Below, in pieces: positions 35,473 through 43,937 of a DNA stretch of 64,000 bases; position 1 is the stretch's first letter; each line of letters begins with the position of its first letter. This DNA comes from Chloracidobacterium sp. N (GTDB lineage Bacteria; Acidobacteriota; Blastocatellia; Chloracidobacteriales; Chloracidobacteriaceae), in the NCBI RefSeq assembly GCF_018304765.1, contig NZ_CP072642.1:107501-171500 (forward strand). The letters are read 5' to 3'. Under the pieces are notes generated by a model that searched no databases, was not told where the DNA came from, and was given only the letters and a program-made list of their open reading frames with translations. A program made the translations under genes and the position numbers.

Positions 35473-37668
35473 TTAGCGGTCGCCTTCGCCGTTGGCCACC
35501 AGACGTTCGAGACTGATGACCCCGGAGACACTGCGAATGGCCCGCATGACGCGCGAAAGATGCTTGGCATCGTGGACATCGAGCGTGATGGTGATGCGCC
35601 CGAAGCCGTCCGAGCCGACGTGTGCGTGGGATTCCCGAATGTTGGTTTTGATTTCCGCCACGGCCGTCGTGACATGGGCCAGCACGCCCGGACGGTTTTC
35701 GGTCGTGGCCGAAAGCGTCACCGGATAGGTGGTGGTGCCTTCCGTTTCAATCACCCAGTCCACGTCAATGATGCGCTCCCGGTTGATCATGAGGTTGGCG
35801 GCATTGGTGCAATCGGCGCGGTGAATGGCCACGCCTTTGCCACGGGTGATGTAGCCGATGATTTTCTCGCCGCGAATCGGCGAACAGCACCGCGCCCGAA
35901 ACACCAGAACTTCATCAATGCCGCGTACCTGAATGCGGTCAGGGCCCAGCCGCAGGTATTTTTTGACGAGTCTGCCGACCTTGGCCAGCCCGTTGGCCGG
36001 CGTCCGGGCGTCGAGTTCCGAGAGTCTGGCCGGCGGCACGAACTTGGACAGCACATGCCGGGCTTCGAGCTTTCCGTAACCGATGGCGGCAATGAGGTCT
36101 TCATCGCGCTGGTAGCCATGGTCCTGCGCGACCCGGCTCAGTTCACCGGCCTCCAGCAGCTTGCGCAGGTTGAGTTTGAGGCGGTCGGCTTCGCGTTCGA
36201 GGGACTTGCGCCCGATTTCGAGCGACCGCTGGCGTTCGGTTTCGACGAGATAGCGGCGAATCTTGTTGCGCGCCCGCGCCGTCTTGACGAGTTTCAGCCA
36301 GTCGCGGTTGGGTTTTCCGTTGGGCGACGTCAGAATCTCGACGACATCACCGTTTTTGAGTTCGTACGACAGCTTGACGATATTGCCGTTGACTTTGGCG
36401 CCGACGCACTGCTGCCCAACGTCACTGTGGATGGCATAGGCAAAGTCAATTGGGCAGGAGCCGCGTGGCAGTTCGAGCACCTTGCCCTTGGGCGTGTAGG
36501 CATAGACTTCGTTGGGATAGAGGTTGATTTTCAGCTCGTCGAGGAACTCCCGTGAATCGGAGACTTCCTGTTGCCATTCGACCAGCCGCTTGAGCCATGC
36601 GTATGTTTCCGGGTCTTCCCTGACGGCCGAGCGGCCTTCCTTGTAGCGCCAGTGTGCCGCAATGCCTTCTTCGGCAATTTTGTGCATTTCGGCCGTGCGG
36701 ATTTGCACTTCAAAGGGATGTCCGATGTCGCCGACCACGGAGGTATGCAGGGACTGGTAGAGGTTGTTGCGGGGGATGCCAATCCAGTCCTTGAAGCGTC
36801 CGGGGATGGGTTTCCAGATGTTGTGCACCACGCCCACCGCAGCATAGCAGTCAGCAATGTCCTGCGTGATGACCCGCACGGCCATCAGGTCATAGACCTG
36901 GTCAATCGAAATGGCACGCTCCTTGAGTTTGCGGTAGAGGCTGTAGAGACGCTTGATCCGGCCCTGAATCTCCACGACCTTGACGTTGTACTCCGGGAGT
37001 TTTTCCTGGAGCGTCGTGCGGACGTGGGCCAGATCGGCTTCCAGCGCCGGGCGGCGCTGATCGAGAATGGATTTCAGATGCCGGTAGTCGTCAGGGTACA
37101 GGTACTGAAAGCTGAGGTCTTCCAGTTCACCGCGGATTTTCCCCATTCCCAGGCGATGGGCAATCGGGGCGTAGATGTCGAGGGTTTCCTGGGCTTTGGC
37201 CGCGCGTTTTTCCGGCGGCAGGTGATCGAGCGTCCGCATGTTGTGGAGGCGGTCGGCCAGCTTGACGAGGACCACCCGGATGTCATCCACCATGGCCAGC
37301 AGCATCTTGCGGACGGTTTCCGCCTGGCGGTCTTCCCGCGAGGTGTACTCGATGTTGGAAATTTTGGTCAGCCCATCCACGAGGTGGGCAATTTCCGACC
37401 CGAACTGCCGTTCCAGTTCCGCCAGGGTCACGTGGGTGTCTTCAACCACGTCGTGCAGCAACCCGGTCGTCACGCAGATGACATCGAGGCGCATTTCGGC
37501 CAGGATGTAGGCGACGGTGAGGGGGTGCATGAGGTATGGCTCGCCGGATTTACGCACCTGTCCCTTGTGCATCTGGGCCGAAAGCAGGTAGGCCCGCCGC
37601 AGCAAATCCAGGTCGGCGTTCGGGTGATAGCGTTCGACTTTCTCGGCGATGTCTTCAAAGCGAATCAC
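35473..37668 (-). CDS. bifunctional (p)ppGpp synthetase/hydrolase
   Basis: A RelA/SpoT homologue of about 731 residues that makes and degrades the stringent-response alarmone. The HD hydrolase is intact (YLMHPLTVAYIL, LLHDVVEDT). The synthetase region has GRIKRLYSLYRKLKER and RFKDWIGIPRNNLYQSLHT; the RFKD form marks bifunctional enzymes rather than RelA-type ones. TGS (VYAYTPKGKVLELPRGSCPI), zinc-finger (FRARCCSPIRGEKIIGYI) and ACT domains follow. GTG at 37668 gives the family start VIRFEDI; the frame to 37710 is probably too long. It is convergent with the amine oxidase gene. Confidence 0.93.
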   Translation of the reverse strand: MIRFEDIAEKVERYHPNADLDLLRRAYLLSAQMHKGQVRKSGEPYLMHPLTVAYILAEMRLDVICVTTGLLHDVVEDTHVTLAELERQFGSEIAHLVDGLTKISNIEYTSREDRQAETVRKMLLAMVDDIRVVLVKLADRLHNMRTLDHLPPEKRAAKAQETLDIYAPIAHRLGMGKIRGELEDLSFQYLYPDDYRHLKSILDQRRPALEADLAHVRTTLQEKLPEYNVKVVEIQGRIKRLYSLYRKLKERAISIDQVYDLMAVRVITQDIADCYAAVGVVHNIWKPIPGRFKDWIGIPRNNLYQSLHTSVVGDIGHPFEVQIRTAEMHKIAEEGIAAHWRYKEGRSAVREDPETYAWLKRLVEWQQEVSDSREFLDELKINLYPNEVYAYTPKGKVLELPRGSCPIDFAYAIHSDVGQQCVGAKVNGNIVKLSYELKNGDVVEILTSPNGKPNRDWLKLVKTARARNKIRRYLVETERQRSLEIGRKSLEREADRLKLNLRKLLEAGELSRVAQDHGYQRDEDLIAAIGYGKLEARHVLSKFVPPARLSELDARTPANGLAKVGRLVKKYLRLGPDRIQVRGIDEVLVFRARCCSPIRGEKIIGYITRGKGVAIHRADCTNAANLMINRERIIDVDWVIETEGTTTYPVTLSATTENRPGVLAHVTTAVAEIKTNIRESHAHVGSDGFGRITITLDVHDAKHLSRVMRAIRSVSGVISLERLVANGEGDR

Positions 37669-37782
37669 GGTGGTATGCCTCGCGCCAATGCCCGCCGCAT
37701 TGGGCAACAATCGTGGGGATAACTATAACGCGCCGCGCGAAAATTTGCTGTATGACCTGCCCGGACGAGGGGGACGTAGCTC

Positions 37783-38742
37783 ATGGTTGGTAAGTTGGTG
37801 AGATGTCTCGTGGCATGGGTTGGTTTGTGTCTGGTGGGCGTCCTTCCGGTGGGACTGTCCCACGCCTCGGCCCAGGAAGAAATCATCCTGCGCAGCAACC
37901 TGGTGACGGTTGAAGTCACGGTCACGGATGCCCAGGGACGCCCCATGACCGGTTTGCACCGCGATGACTTTCTGGTTTACGAAGAAGGCCGTCCACGCCG
38001 GATTGCGTTTTTTCAGGCCAATGGCGAGCAGGCGCTGCGGCCGCTGGCGGTGGTCTTCGCCTTTGATGTGTCGGGGAGTGTCACGCCTGACGAAGCGGCG
38101 CTCCAGCGCCGGGCGCTGGAAGCCTTTCTGACCGAGCGCCATCCCGATTCGGTGTTTGCCCTTGTGACCTTCAACCATGAAGTGCGCGTTCTGGAAGGGT
38201 TTACCAGGGACCCGTCCAGGCTGTTGACAAAGCTCAGCCGGTTCCGGGACTTCGGTGGTTCGACCCGCCTGTTCGACGCCGTGGACAGGTCTGTGTCCCT
38301 GTTCAGGAAAGTGCCCAAACAGCGCGGCGGACGGGTGTTGCGCCGGCTCATCGTCGTCCTGACGGATGGTTTCGACAGCGCCAGCAACGTCAATCTGGAT
38401 GACCTGCTGCGCCGGGTCAACGAGCAGGAAGTCACGGTCTATAGTGTCACCGCGCCTTCCTACACCCTGACGGTCGCCGGGCGGGTACGTGTGCCGACGC
38501 CGCTGGATGCCACCCGCCTTGTGCCGCTGACGGGCGGCCGGGACTTTCCCATGACGCCGGGGAAAGATTACAGCGATTCCTTTCGCGCTATCGCCAAGGA
38601 TGCCGCCACGAGTTACACCCTGGCCTACGAGCCGGGCGACCTGCCGGAGGGTGGAACCGGTTTCCGCCGCATTTCTGTCCGGTTGCGCCATCCCGAAGCC
38701 GTGGTGCGCACCAGCCGGGAGGGCTACTACGCCCAACCCTGA
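37783..38742 (+). CDS. secreted VWFA-related Acidobacterial-domain protein
   Basis: A 319-residue exported von Willebrand A protein. A signal peptide ends at about Ala30 (LSHASA). The next region, LVTVEVTVTDAQGRPMTGL with FLVYEEGRPRRIAFF, and the MIDAS loop FAFDVSGSVT (DVSGS at 95-99) match the lineage-specific 'VWFA-related Acidobacterial domain' group (TIGR03436). LIVVLTDGFDS gives the later metal residue. It probably binds a partner through a divalent metal in the periplasm or outside. The function is unknown; its value is mainly as a phylum marker. Confidence 0.9.
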   Translation: MVGKLVRCLVAWVGLCLVGVLPVGLSHASAQEEIILRSNLVTVEVTVTDAQGRPMTGLHRDDFLVYEEGRPRRIAFFQANGEQALRPLAVVFAFDVSGSVTPDEAALQRRALEAFLTERHPDSVFALVTFNHEVRVLEGFTRDPSRLLTKLSRFRDFGGSTRLFDAVDRSVSLFRKVPKQRGGRVLRRLIVVLTDGFDSASNVNLDDLLRRVNEQEVTVYSVTAPSYTLTVAGRVRVPTPLDATRLVPLTGGRDFPMTPGKDYSDSFRAIAKDAATSYTLAYEPGDLPEGGTGFRRISVRLRHPEAVVRTSREGYYAQP

Positions 38743-38802
38743 CCAGACTGTTGCTGGTGGGAGGCGTGCCCTGTCTCTAAGGGGCCTGTCCCGGAAAGGC
38801 AA

Positions 38803-38826
38803 ACGGACGGGGTTGCCCCCGTCCGT
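38803..38826. terminator. hairpin between convergent VWFA and DUF4394 genes
   Basis: ACGGACGGGG (38803-38812) and CCCCGTCCGT (38817-38826) form a perfect 10-bp stem with a four-base loop. There is no T-run on either strand. Its place between two converging genes supports a shared termination or 3'-end-protecting role. Confidence 0.5.
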
Positions 38827-38869
38827 CGCCGGTTTGGCGCCCGGTGAGCGGCTCAGCCGCGTGGCATTT

Positions 38870-40459
38870 TCAGCGGAATTCGCCATTCCAGTTGCCCACC
38901 ACCGGTCGGTCGCTGGCGCTGCCAAAGGGGATCATCAGGTCAGGCGTCCCACTCGTGTTGCTGTTGCGCAGCAGGAAGGTGCCGTTGCGGAACACACCCA
39001 CCGAGTCGAAGCCTTTGCCCGTCCAGTCGCCCGCCACAGGGCGGTCTCCGGTCTGGCCGAACGTGAAGAACACGTCGGGGAGTCCCGGTGTGTTGTTGTT
39101 TCTCAGCAGGAACGTTCCGTCGCGGAACACCCCGATGCTGGTTTTGCCGTCGCCGTTCCAGTCACCCGTCACGGGAAGGTCCGTAACCTGCCCGAAGCTG
39201 ATGGCCCGGTCGGCAAAACCGGCCGAGTTGCTGTCTCTCAGGAAGAATATGCCGTTGCGGAAAACACCAACCGAGTCGAAACCCTTGCCGGTCCAGTCGC
39301 CGACCACGGGAATGTCGCCCGCCGCGCCATAGCTGAAAGCAATGTCGGCAAAGCCCGGTGTATTGGAGTTCTTCAGGAAGAACCGGGCCTGTGAGGGACG
39401 AAAGACGCCGATGGTGTCCACGCCGTCGCCATCCCAGTCGCCGGTGATGGGAATATCGCCCGGAAGCCCGTAGGCAAAGGCGGCATCGGCCATCCCACTC
39501 GTGTTGGTATTCCGCAGAAACGCCGTTCCCGTCGTCGGGCTATAGACCCCGATTTTGGTAACGTCGGTCACGAGACGGCTGGCCAGGGAGCTGCGGAAAG
39601 CCCGGCCGGTGACGAGATCAAGCCGGTAAATCTGGCCGGCCATGCCGGTGCTGGTGAACAGCAGCGCGCTTCCCCCCTGCACCGGTGCATTGCTGGTCTG
39701 GGCGCGCACATTCGGGGAAATGTCAAAGCCGTTGATGGCGTCAACAGCCAACGGCGCACCGTTGAAGGTGGTGTTGGCGACGAAGGTCTGCGTCCCGGAG
39801 TTGGGCGGACTCTGAATGTAGAGGGCGCGGCTGACTGTATCTATCGTGTACTGGGTGGTGACAGTGGCTCCGCCAAAAGCGTTGGTGTAGGCCGTGGCGG
39901 CCACGCCGGTCGAACCTGCGGGCAGCCCGTTGATGTTGCCATCCATCTGGATGCCGGGAGCGCTGGGGTTGCCGTCGAGCGGCAGTCCATCGTTGGGATT
40001 GAGCCGGAAGTTGAGGCCGTTGCCCGTGGTGATGCGCAGTCGGTCAACCACGGGGTTGAAGTCCATGCCATAGCCGTTGGCCGGCAGGGCGACCGGCGTT
40101 GTGCCATCCGCCTGCACAAAGGCTACGGCCGAGGGGGCCAGCGGGCTGCACGCGCCGGTTTTGGGATCAACGAGGTAGAGCGTGCCGTTGGACGCCGAGC
40201 TGTTGATACCCAGAGCGTAGAACTGCCCCGTGGCCGGACGGTAGTCCACCCCGACCAGTTGTTCCGTGGCGGCCACACCGGTCACTGGAACCTCGTTGGC
40301 CGCCAGGCTGCCGATGCTCACCTGTACCAGGCGCGTGCCGTTCTGGTTGAGCGTGACGGCTATAACGTTTGCCCGGCGTGGCAACGATGTGTCCACTTTG
40401 GGCAGGTGCGCGAAAGCAGCCAGCCTGTGGTTGCCCGCCCCGAAGGTGCGGCAGGGCAA
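38870..40459 (-). CDS. DUF4394 plus five-fold FG-GAP-like repeat protein, N-terminus doubtful
   Basis: The frame encodes 529 residues. Residues 31-295 match the DUF4394 layout: VIAVTLNQNGTRLVQV, LVGVDYRPATGQFYALG, MDFNPVVDRLRITTG. From 303 on there are five repeats of 45-47 residues with the core GDWxGxGxDSVGVFR, typical of surface FG-GAP/VCBS-like repeats. Such proteins are usually secreted, but no signal peptide is visible, the only start is TTG, and the frame stays open upstream into the macro-domain gene. A frameshift or 5' truncation is likely. The role may be cell-surface binding, which is a guess. Confidence 0.65.
   Translation of the reverse strand: MPCRTFGAGNHRLAAFAHLPKVDTSLPRRANVIAVTLNQNGTRLVQVSIGSLAANEVPVTGVAATEQLVGVDYRPATGQFYALGINSSASNGTLYLVDPKTGACSPLAPSAVAFVQADGTTPVALPANGYGMDFNPVVDRLRITTGNGLNFRLNPNDGLPLDGNPSAPGIQMDGNINGLPAGSTGVAATAYTNAFGGATVTTQYTIDTVSRALYIQSPPNSGTQTFVANTTFNGAPLAVDAINGFDISPNVRAQTSNAPVQGGSALLFTSTGMAGQIYRLDLVTGRAFRSSLASRLVTDVTKIGVYSPTTGTAFLRNTNTSGMADAAFAYGLPGDIPITGDWDGDGVDTIGVFRPSQARFFLKNSNTPGFADIAFSYGAAGDIPVVGDWTGKGFDSVGVFRNGIFFLRDSNSAGFADRAISFGQVTDLPVTGDWNGDGKTSIGVFRDGTFLLRNNNTPGLPDVFFTFGQTGDRPVAGDWTGKGFDSVGVFRNGTFLLRNSNTSGTPDLMIPFGSASDRPVVGNWNGEFR
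38873..39553 (-). repeat. five tandem ~138-bp coding repeats
   Basis: The 3' half of the DUF4394 gene consists of five in-frame copies of a roughly 138-base unit, each coding a 45-47 residue FG-GAP-like motif (core FLRNxNTxGxxD ... GDWxGxGxDSVGVFR). Copies two to five are most alike and could recombine. Confidence 0.8.
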
Positions 40460-40520
40460 AAAGCAACCGTACCGGGTAGGCGGTGTGAGCGTGCGGTCGT
40501 TGGAAAGGCTCGGCCAGTCT

Positions 40521-41063
40521 TCAGGCCGGAGGCGGCCCGGCCACTTGGGCCAGCGCCCGGTGATAGTGGGCGGCCGTGGCTTCCGAAAAGCACATCAGGG
40601 TGACGTGCAGCGTCGGGTAGAGGGTCGTCAGCGCCGTCCACAGGGTATGGATGGCAATGGGCGCAGCGCGTTCGACAGGAAAGCCGTAAGCGCCGGTGGA
40701 AATGGCCGGGAAGGCAATCGTTTGCAGACCATGCGCCGCCGCCAGTGCCAGGCTGTTGCGATGACACTCGGCCAGTATTTCGTCTTCTCCATGAGTGCCG
40801 CCACGCCATACGGGGCCGACGGTGTGGATGACCCAGCGGGCCGGGAGGCGGTAGCCACGGGTCAGCTTGGCCTGTCCCGGCGGACAACCGCCGAGCGTCC
40901 GGCACTCTTCCAGCAGCTCCGGGCCGGCAGCGCGGTGAATGGCCCCATCCACGCCTCCGCCGCCCAGCAGGGAAGGATTGGCGGCATTGACAATGGCATC
41001 ACCGGCAAAGCGCGTGATGTCGCCAACGGTCACGATGAGACGATCAGGAATCAGTGTGGTCAT
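40521..41063 (-). CDS. macro domain ADP-ribose-binding protein (YmdB/MacroD-like)
   Basis: A 180-residue macro domain. [26 protein letters not shown] (binding and catalytic loop), VIHTVGPVW and [17 protein letters not shown] are the MacroD/YmdB-type motifs. Members deacetylate O-acetyl-ADP-ribose or remove mono-ADP-ribose. The Asn and Gly-rich loop needed for hydrolysis are present. It overlaps the LpxI gene end by 20 bases, so the two are co-transcribed. Confidence 0.93.
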   Translation of the reverse strand: MTTLIPDRLIVTVGDITRFAGDAIVNAANPSLLGGGGVDGAIHRAAGPELLEECRTLGGCPPGQAKLTRGYRLPARWVIHTVGPVWRGGTHGEDEILAECHRNSLALAAAHGLQTIAFPAISTGAYGFPVERAAPIAIHTLWTALTTLYPTLHVTLMCFSEATAAHYHRALAQVAGPPPA

Positions 41064-41943
41064 GCGGTTGGGGAGTCGGCGGGATGCCCAGAATGGTCAG
41101 CTTGTGGCGGTTTGCCAGGGCAATGACGGCATCGCGGTCAAAGATGAGCGTCTTGCCGGCAGTCACGGCCAGGGCTGTCGCGCCAGCCGTCAGCATGGTT
41201 TCGATGGTCGCCCGTCCGATGACAGGCACATCGAAGCGCATATCCTGCTGTGGTTTGGCCACTTTGACAACGGTGAGTTCGCGCCGGTGGGCGAGTTCTC
41301 CGGCACGCAGGATGGCGGCGTCCGTCCCTTCCATGGCTTCGACGGCCACGACGGCGCGGTTGCGTACGACGATGGTCTGTCCGAGGTCCAGCCCGGCGAT
41401 GACCTGGGCGACTTCCAGCCCGTAGTCAATGTCGGCACGCTCGCGGGCCGTGGGCTGGCGTTTGGTCAGAACACCAGCCGGGGCGAGCAGGTGCGGAACA
41501 AAGAGGGTGGAATCCACGAGTTCAATGCCGTCGGCCGCGAGTTCGGCCACCACGGCTCCGAGCAGCGAATCCGTGTTGTTGCGCGCCAGCTTGAGCAGCA
41601 TCGTCGCCATGCGCCAGTCGGGAAGCGCCCCGCTGAAAATCTGGCGGTGCTTGACCTGTCCCGCCATGATGGCCCGCCGGACGCCTTCCCGGCGGAAGAA
41701 GCGGATCATCTTTCCAAGCTGCCCCAGTCCGCACCACTCAACCTTCACGCCCGTGCGGTCAATGTCGGGCGCGGTTTCTTCGCGGATGGCCGCCACCACC
41801 ATGCGGACGCCGGCCGCGCGCGCGCCTTCCAGAACGTAGAAGGGAAACTGCCCGTTGCCGGCAATGAGGCCGTAGGTCTCCGTATGGCTGGTCGCAGGGG
41901 CTGGCGCGTCTGGCAGGGCGTCCGACATGGCAGCGGCCGGCAT
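41044..41943 (-). CDS. lpxI: UDP-2,3-diacylglucosamine diphosphatase, LpxI type
   Basis: A 299-residue LpxI (formerly DUF1009) protein that hydrolyses UDP-2,3-diacylglucosamine to lipid X in lipid A synthesis. [20 protein letters not shown] at the start, [54 protein letters not shown] and [14 protein letters not shown] are standard. It supports a lipid A-bearing outer membrane. The PpiC-type gene lies just upstream in the same orientation. Confidence 0.92.
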   Translation of the reverse strand: MPAAAMSDALPDAPAPATSHTETYGLIAGNGQFPFYVLEGARAAGVRMVVAAIREETAPDIDRTGVKVEWCGLGQLGKMIRFFRREGVRRAIMAGQVKHRQIFSGALPDWRMATMLLKLARNNTDSLLGAVVAELAADGIELVDSTLFVPHLLAPAGVLTKRQPTARERADIDYGLEVAQVIAGLDLGQTIVVRNRAVVAVEAMEGTDAAILRAGELAHRRELTVVKVAKPQQDMRFDVPVIGRATIETMLTAGATALAVTAGKTLIFDRDAVIALANRHKLTILGIPPTPQPHDHTDS

Positions 41944-41961
41944 CAGGCGTCAGCGACTGCC

Positions 41962-43194
41962 TTAGCGGCTGCCTTCCGCCGGTTTGGTTTCGGAGGGTTT
42001 GTCTGTGGCCGGCCTGGACTCCGCCGGCTTGTCGTCCGTGGGCTTCGGCGAGGTGTTCTGGTCGGCGCTTGTCCCGGCCGCCGGCGTGTCCGACTTGGGC
42101 AGCAGGGCGGAGCCGGCCGGACGGGCCGAACCAAAGTTGACAGGGTTATCAAGAATGCGCTGGGCGAGGTAGTTCTCAATCCGGGCATCGTTGGTGGCCG
42201 AGGCCTGGAGCGCTGCCACGAGGATTTGTTCGCGCTGCTGGCGGATGAGGTCCACAATCCGCTTCCGAATTTCAGGATTGTCCAGCTTGGGTTCGATGGC
42301 TTCCGTCCGCTTGCCGGTCAGCTTGAAAATGTAGAGCCGCCCGTTGGAGCCGGGGATCGGCTCGGTGATCTGCCCTTCGGTCATGCTGAAAAAACGCTTG
42401 GCCAGGGCTTCCCCGAAGGTCTGCCGCAGAATGTCTTCCGGGAAGAACCCGGCATCGCCGCTGTTCTGGGCCGTCTGGATGTCTTCCGAGACGGTACGGG
42501 CCACGGTGGCAAAGTCATCTCCGGCCTTGAGCCGTTCGGCAATCTTGGCGATTTTCTCCCTGGCCTGGGCTTCGCCAATGGCATCGTTTTTCAGCCCGTT
42601 GTCGGCCGGGTCCACGGCGATGATGCCCAGCGAGACCCCCCGTTCGAGGCGGAACTGCTCTTTGTTCTGGTTGAAGAACTCCTCGATTTCCTTGTCCGAG
42701 GGGGCCGGCACTTTGGCTTTGAGCTTTTCCTGGAGCTTGCTGACGAGCAGCGCCTGACGGGTTTCTGTCCGAAACTCCTCTTCCGTCAACCCGGCTTCCT
42801 TGAGCTTTTTCCGGTAGTCCTCTTCGGACAGTCCCTCATCGGCAATCTGCCGCTTGACGGCCTGGTCAACTTCGGCATCCGTGACCTGGATTTGCTCGCG
42901 CTGGGCGCGCTGGAGCAGGATTTCTTCGTTGATGAGGGCATCAAGGGCCTTGAGTTGGGCAGCGGCCAGCTCGATAGGGCTGAGGTCGCTCAACTTGGCA
43001 TTGGGTTGCTGCTGTTTGAGGGTCTGCTCGATGCGCCGGTTGACTTTGGCGAGCGGAATGACAACGGCATTGACTTTGGCGGCAATCTCGGCGGTGCCGC
43101 CGGTCGCGCCGTCGGTCTGGTCGCAACCGGCGAAAAACCCGGCGCTTCCGCCGGCCAGCGCCAGGGTGAGGATGAAGGATGCTAAACGCTTCAC
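41962..43194 (-). CDS. PpiC/SurA-type peptidyl-prolyl isomerase lipoprotein
   Basis: A 410-residue periplasmic foldase. GTG at 43194 has AAGGAG upstream and gives a lipoprotein signal with lipobox FAGC (Cys24). A SurA-N helical region (50-190) has [26 protein letters not shown]; the parvulin domain follows with [25 protein letters not shown] and [17 protein letters not shown]. The Pro/Thr/Lys-rich tail (355-410) is disordered. It probably helps fold exported proteins and is divergent from rpsO. Confidence 0.9.
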   Translation of the reverse strand: MKRLASFILTLALAGGSAGFFAGCDQTDGATGGTAEIAAKVNAVVIPLAKVNRRIEQTLKQQQPNAKLSDLSPIELAAAQLKALDALINEEILLQRAQREQIQVTDAEVDQAVKRQIADEGLSEEDYRKKLKEAGLTEEEFRTETRQALLVSKLQEKLKAKVPAPSDKEIEEFFNQNKEQFRLERGVSLGIIAVDPADNGLKNDAIGEAQAREKIAKIAERLKAGDDFATVARTVSEDIQTAQNSGDAGFFPEDILRQTFGEALAKRFFSMTEGQITEPIPGSNGRLYIFKLTGKRTEAIEPKLDNPEIRKRIVDLIRQQREQILVAALQASATNDARIENYLAQRILDNPVNFGSARPAGSALLPKSDTPAAGTSADQNTSPKPTDDKPAESRPATDKPSETKPAEGSR

Positions 43195-43223
43195 GAAGGA
43201 CTCCTTATGGCGGCAACACAGGT

Positions 43224-43253
43224 TTGACTCGCAACACACGGTTTTGGTATAAA
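43224..43253 (+). promoter_or_regulatory. sigma70-type promoter for rpsO-pnp
   Basis: TTGACT at 43224-43229 and TATAAA at 43248-43253 are 18 bases apart. Transcription from here would give a leader of about 95 bases before rpsO, long enough for S15 autoregulation. Confidence 0.7.
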
Positions 43254-43355
43254 TGCGAGTTTCACATACTAAAGGAAGACGAACCTAAGAGCAATCCACC
43301 GCACATCTTGGCGCTCCCGTTCGTTTTACCGGCATCGTTTGGAGGGGATGTTTTC

Positions 43356-43625
43356 GTGGCACTCAGCACAGAAGTCAAAAGCAGCATCTTGCAGGAATAC
43401 GGGCGACATGCGACCGATACGGGGTCGTCGGAGGTGCAGATAGCGCTGCTGACCAAGCGAATCGAGGAGTTGACCGTTCACTTCAAGACCCACGTCAAGG
43501 ACAATCACTCCCGACGCGGCTTGCTCAAACTCGTCAGTCAGCGGCGGCGGCTGCTGAACTACCTCAAGCGTCAGGACGCCGAGCGTTACCAGCAGGTTAT
43601 TTCAAAACTTGGCATTCGGAAGTAG
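43356..43625 (+). CDS. rpsO: 30S ribosomal protein S15
   Basis: S15 (89 residues) binds 16S rRNA early in small-subunit assembly. The sequence [61 protein letters not shown] is unmistakable. GTG at 43356 lies eight bases behind GGAGGGG and is preferred over a longer 148-residue frame. pnp follows, the usual rpsO-pnp order. Confidence 0.97.
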   Translation: MALSTEVKSSILQEYGRHATDTGSSEVQIALLTKRIEELTVHFKTHVKDNHSRRGLLKLVSQRRRLLNYLKRQDAERYQQVISKLGIRK

Positions 43626-43937
43626 GTGTGAAGGCGGTTCCCGGCGTGGCCGTGCGGCTGGCGCAAAGCCAATTGGTCACGAGCGGGCGCCAGAGTGCAG
43701 GGCCGCGACCGGCCCAACCCGTCACCTGTCGGGCGCTTTTCAGCGTACCGGTGGTGGCGGGTTTTGTCTTTTGGGCGCTTCGCTTGGCGGAGGTGTCCGT
43801 TTCAGCCGGGAGCTGACCGGGGCGCGGATGGCCCCGGTGCCGTGCTGTACGCCGTGCAGCGGCTTCAGCCGGCAGAACTTCCGTACGGCGGCGTCCAACG
43901 GTTTGTTCTCAATGGGATGAAGGGAGATAAGACGTTT
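43626..43937 (+). promoter_or_regulatory. rpsO-pnp intergenic leader with strong hairpin
   Basis: The 312 bases between rpsO and pnp hold no convincing gene. ACCGGGGC (43816-43823) and GCCCCGGT (43831-43838) form a perfect 8-bp stem; smaller stems are nearby. In many bacteria such hairpins in the pnp leader are RNase III sites for PNPase autoregulation; that role here is inferred. Confidence 0.45.

Noticed and set aside
36571-37722. 383-codon plus-strand frame opposite the RelA/SpoT gene
   Set aside because: A shadow of the bifunctional alarmone enzyme, with no start signal or family likeness.
43179-43355. N-terminal extension of rpsO suggested by the longer open frame
   Set aside because: S15 homology begins at the GTG at 43356 with a strong ribosome site; the promoter lies inside the extension.
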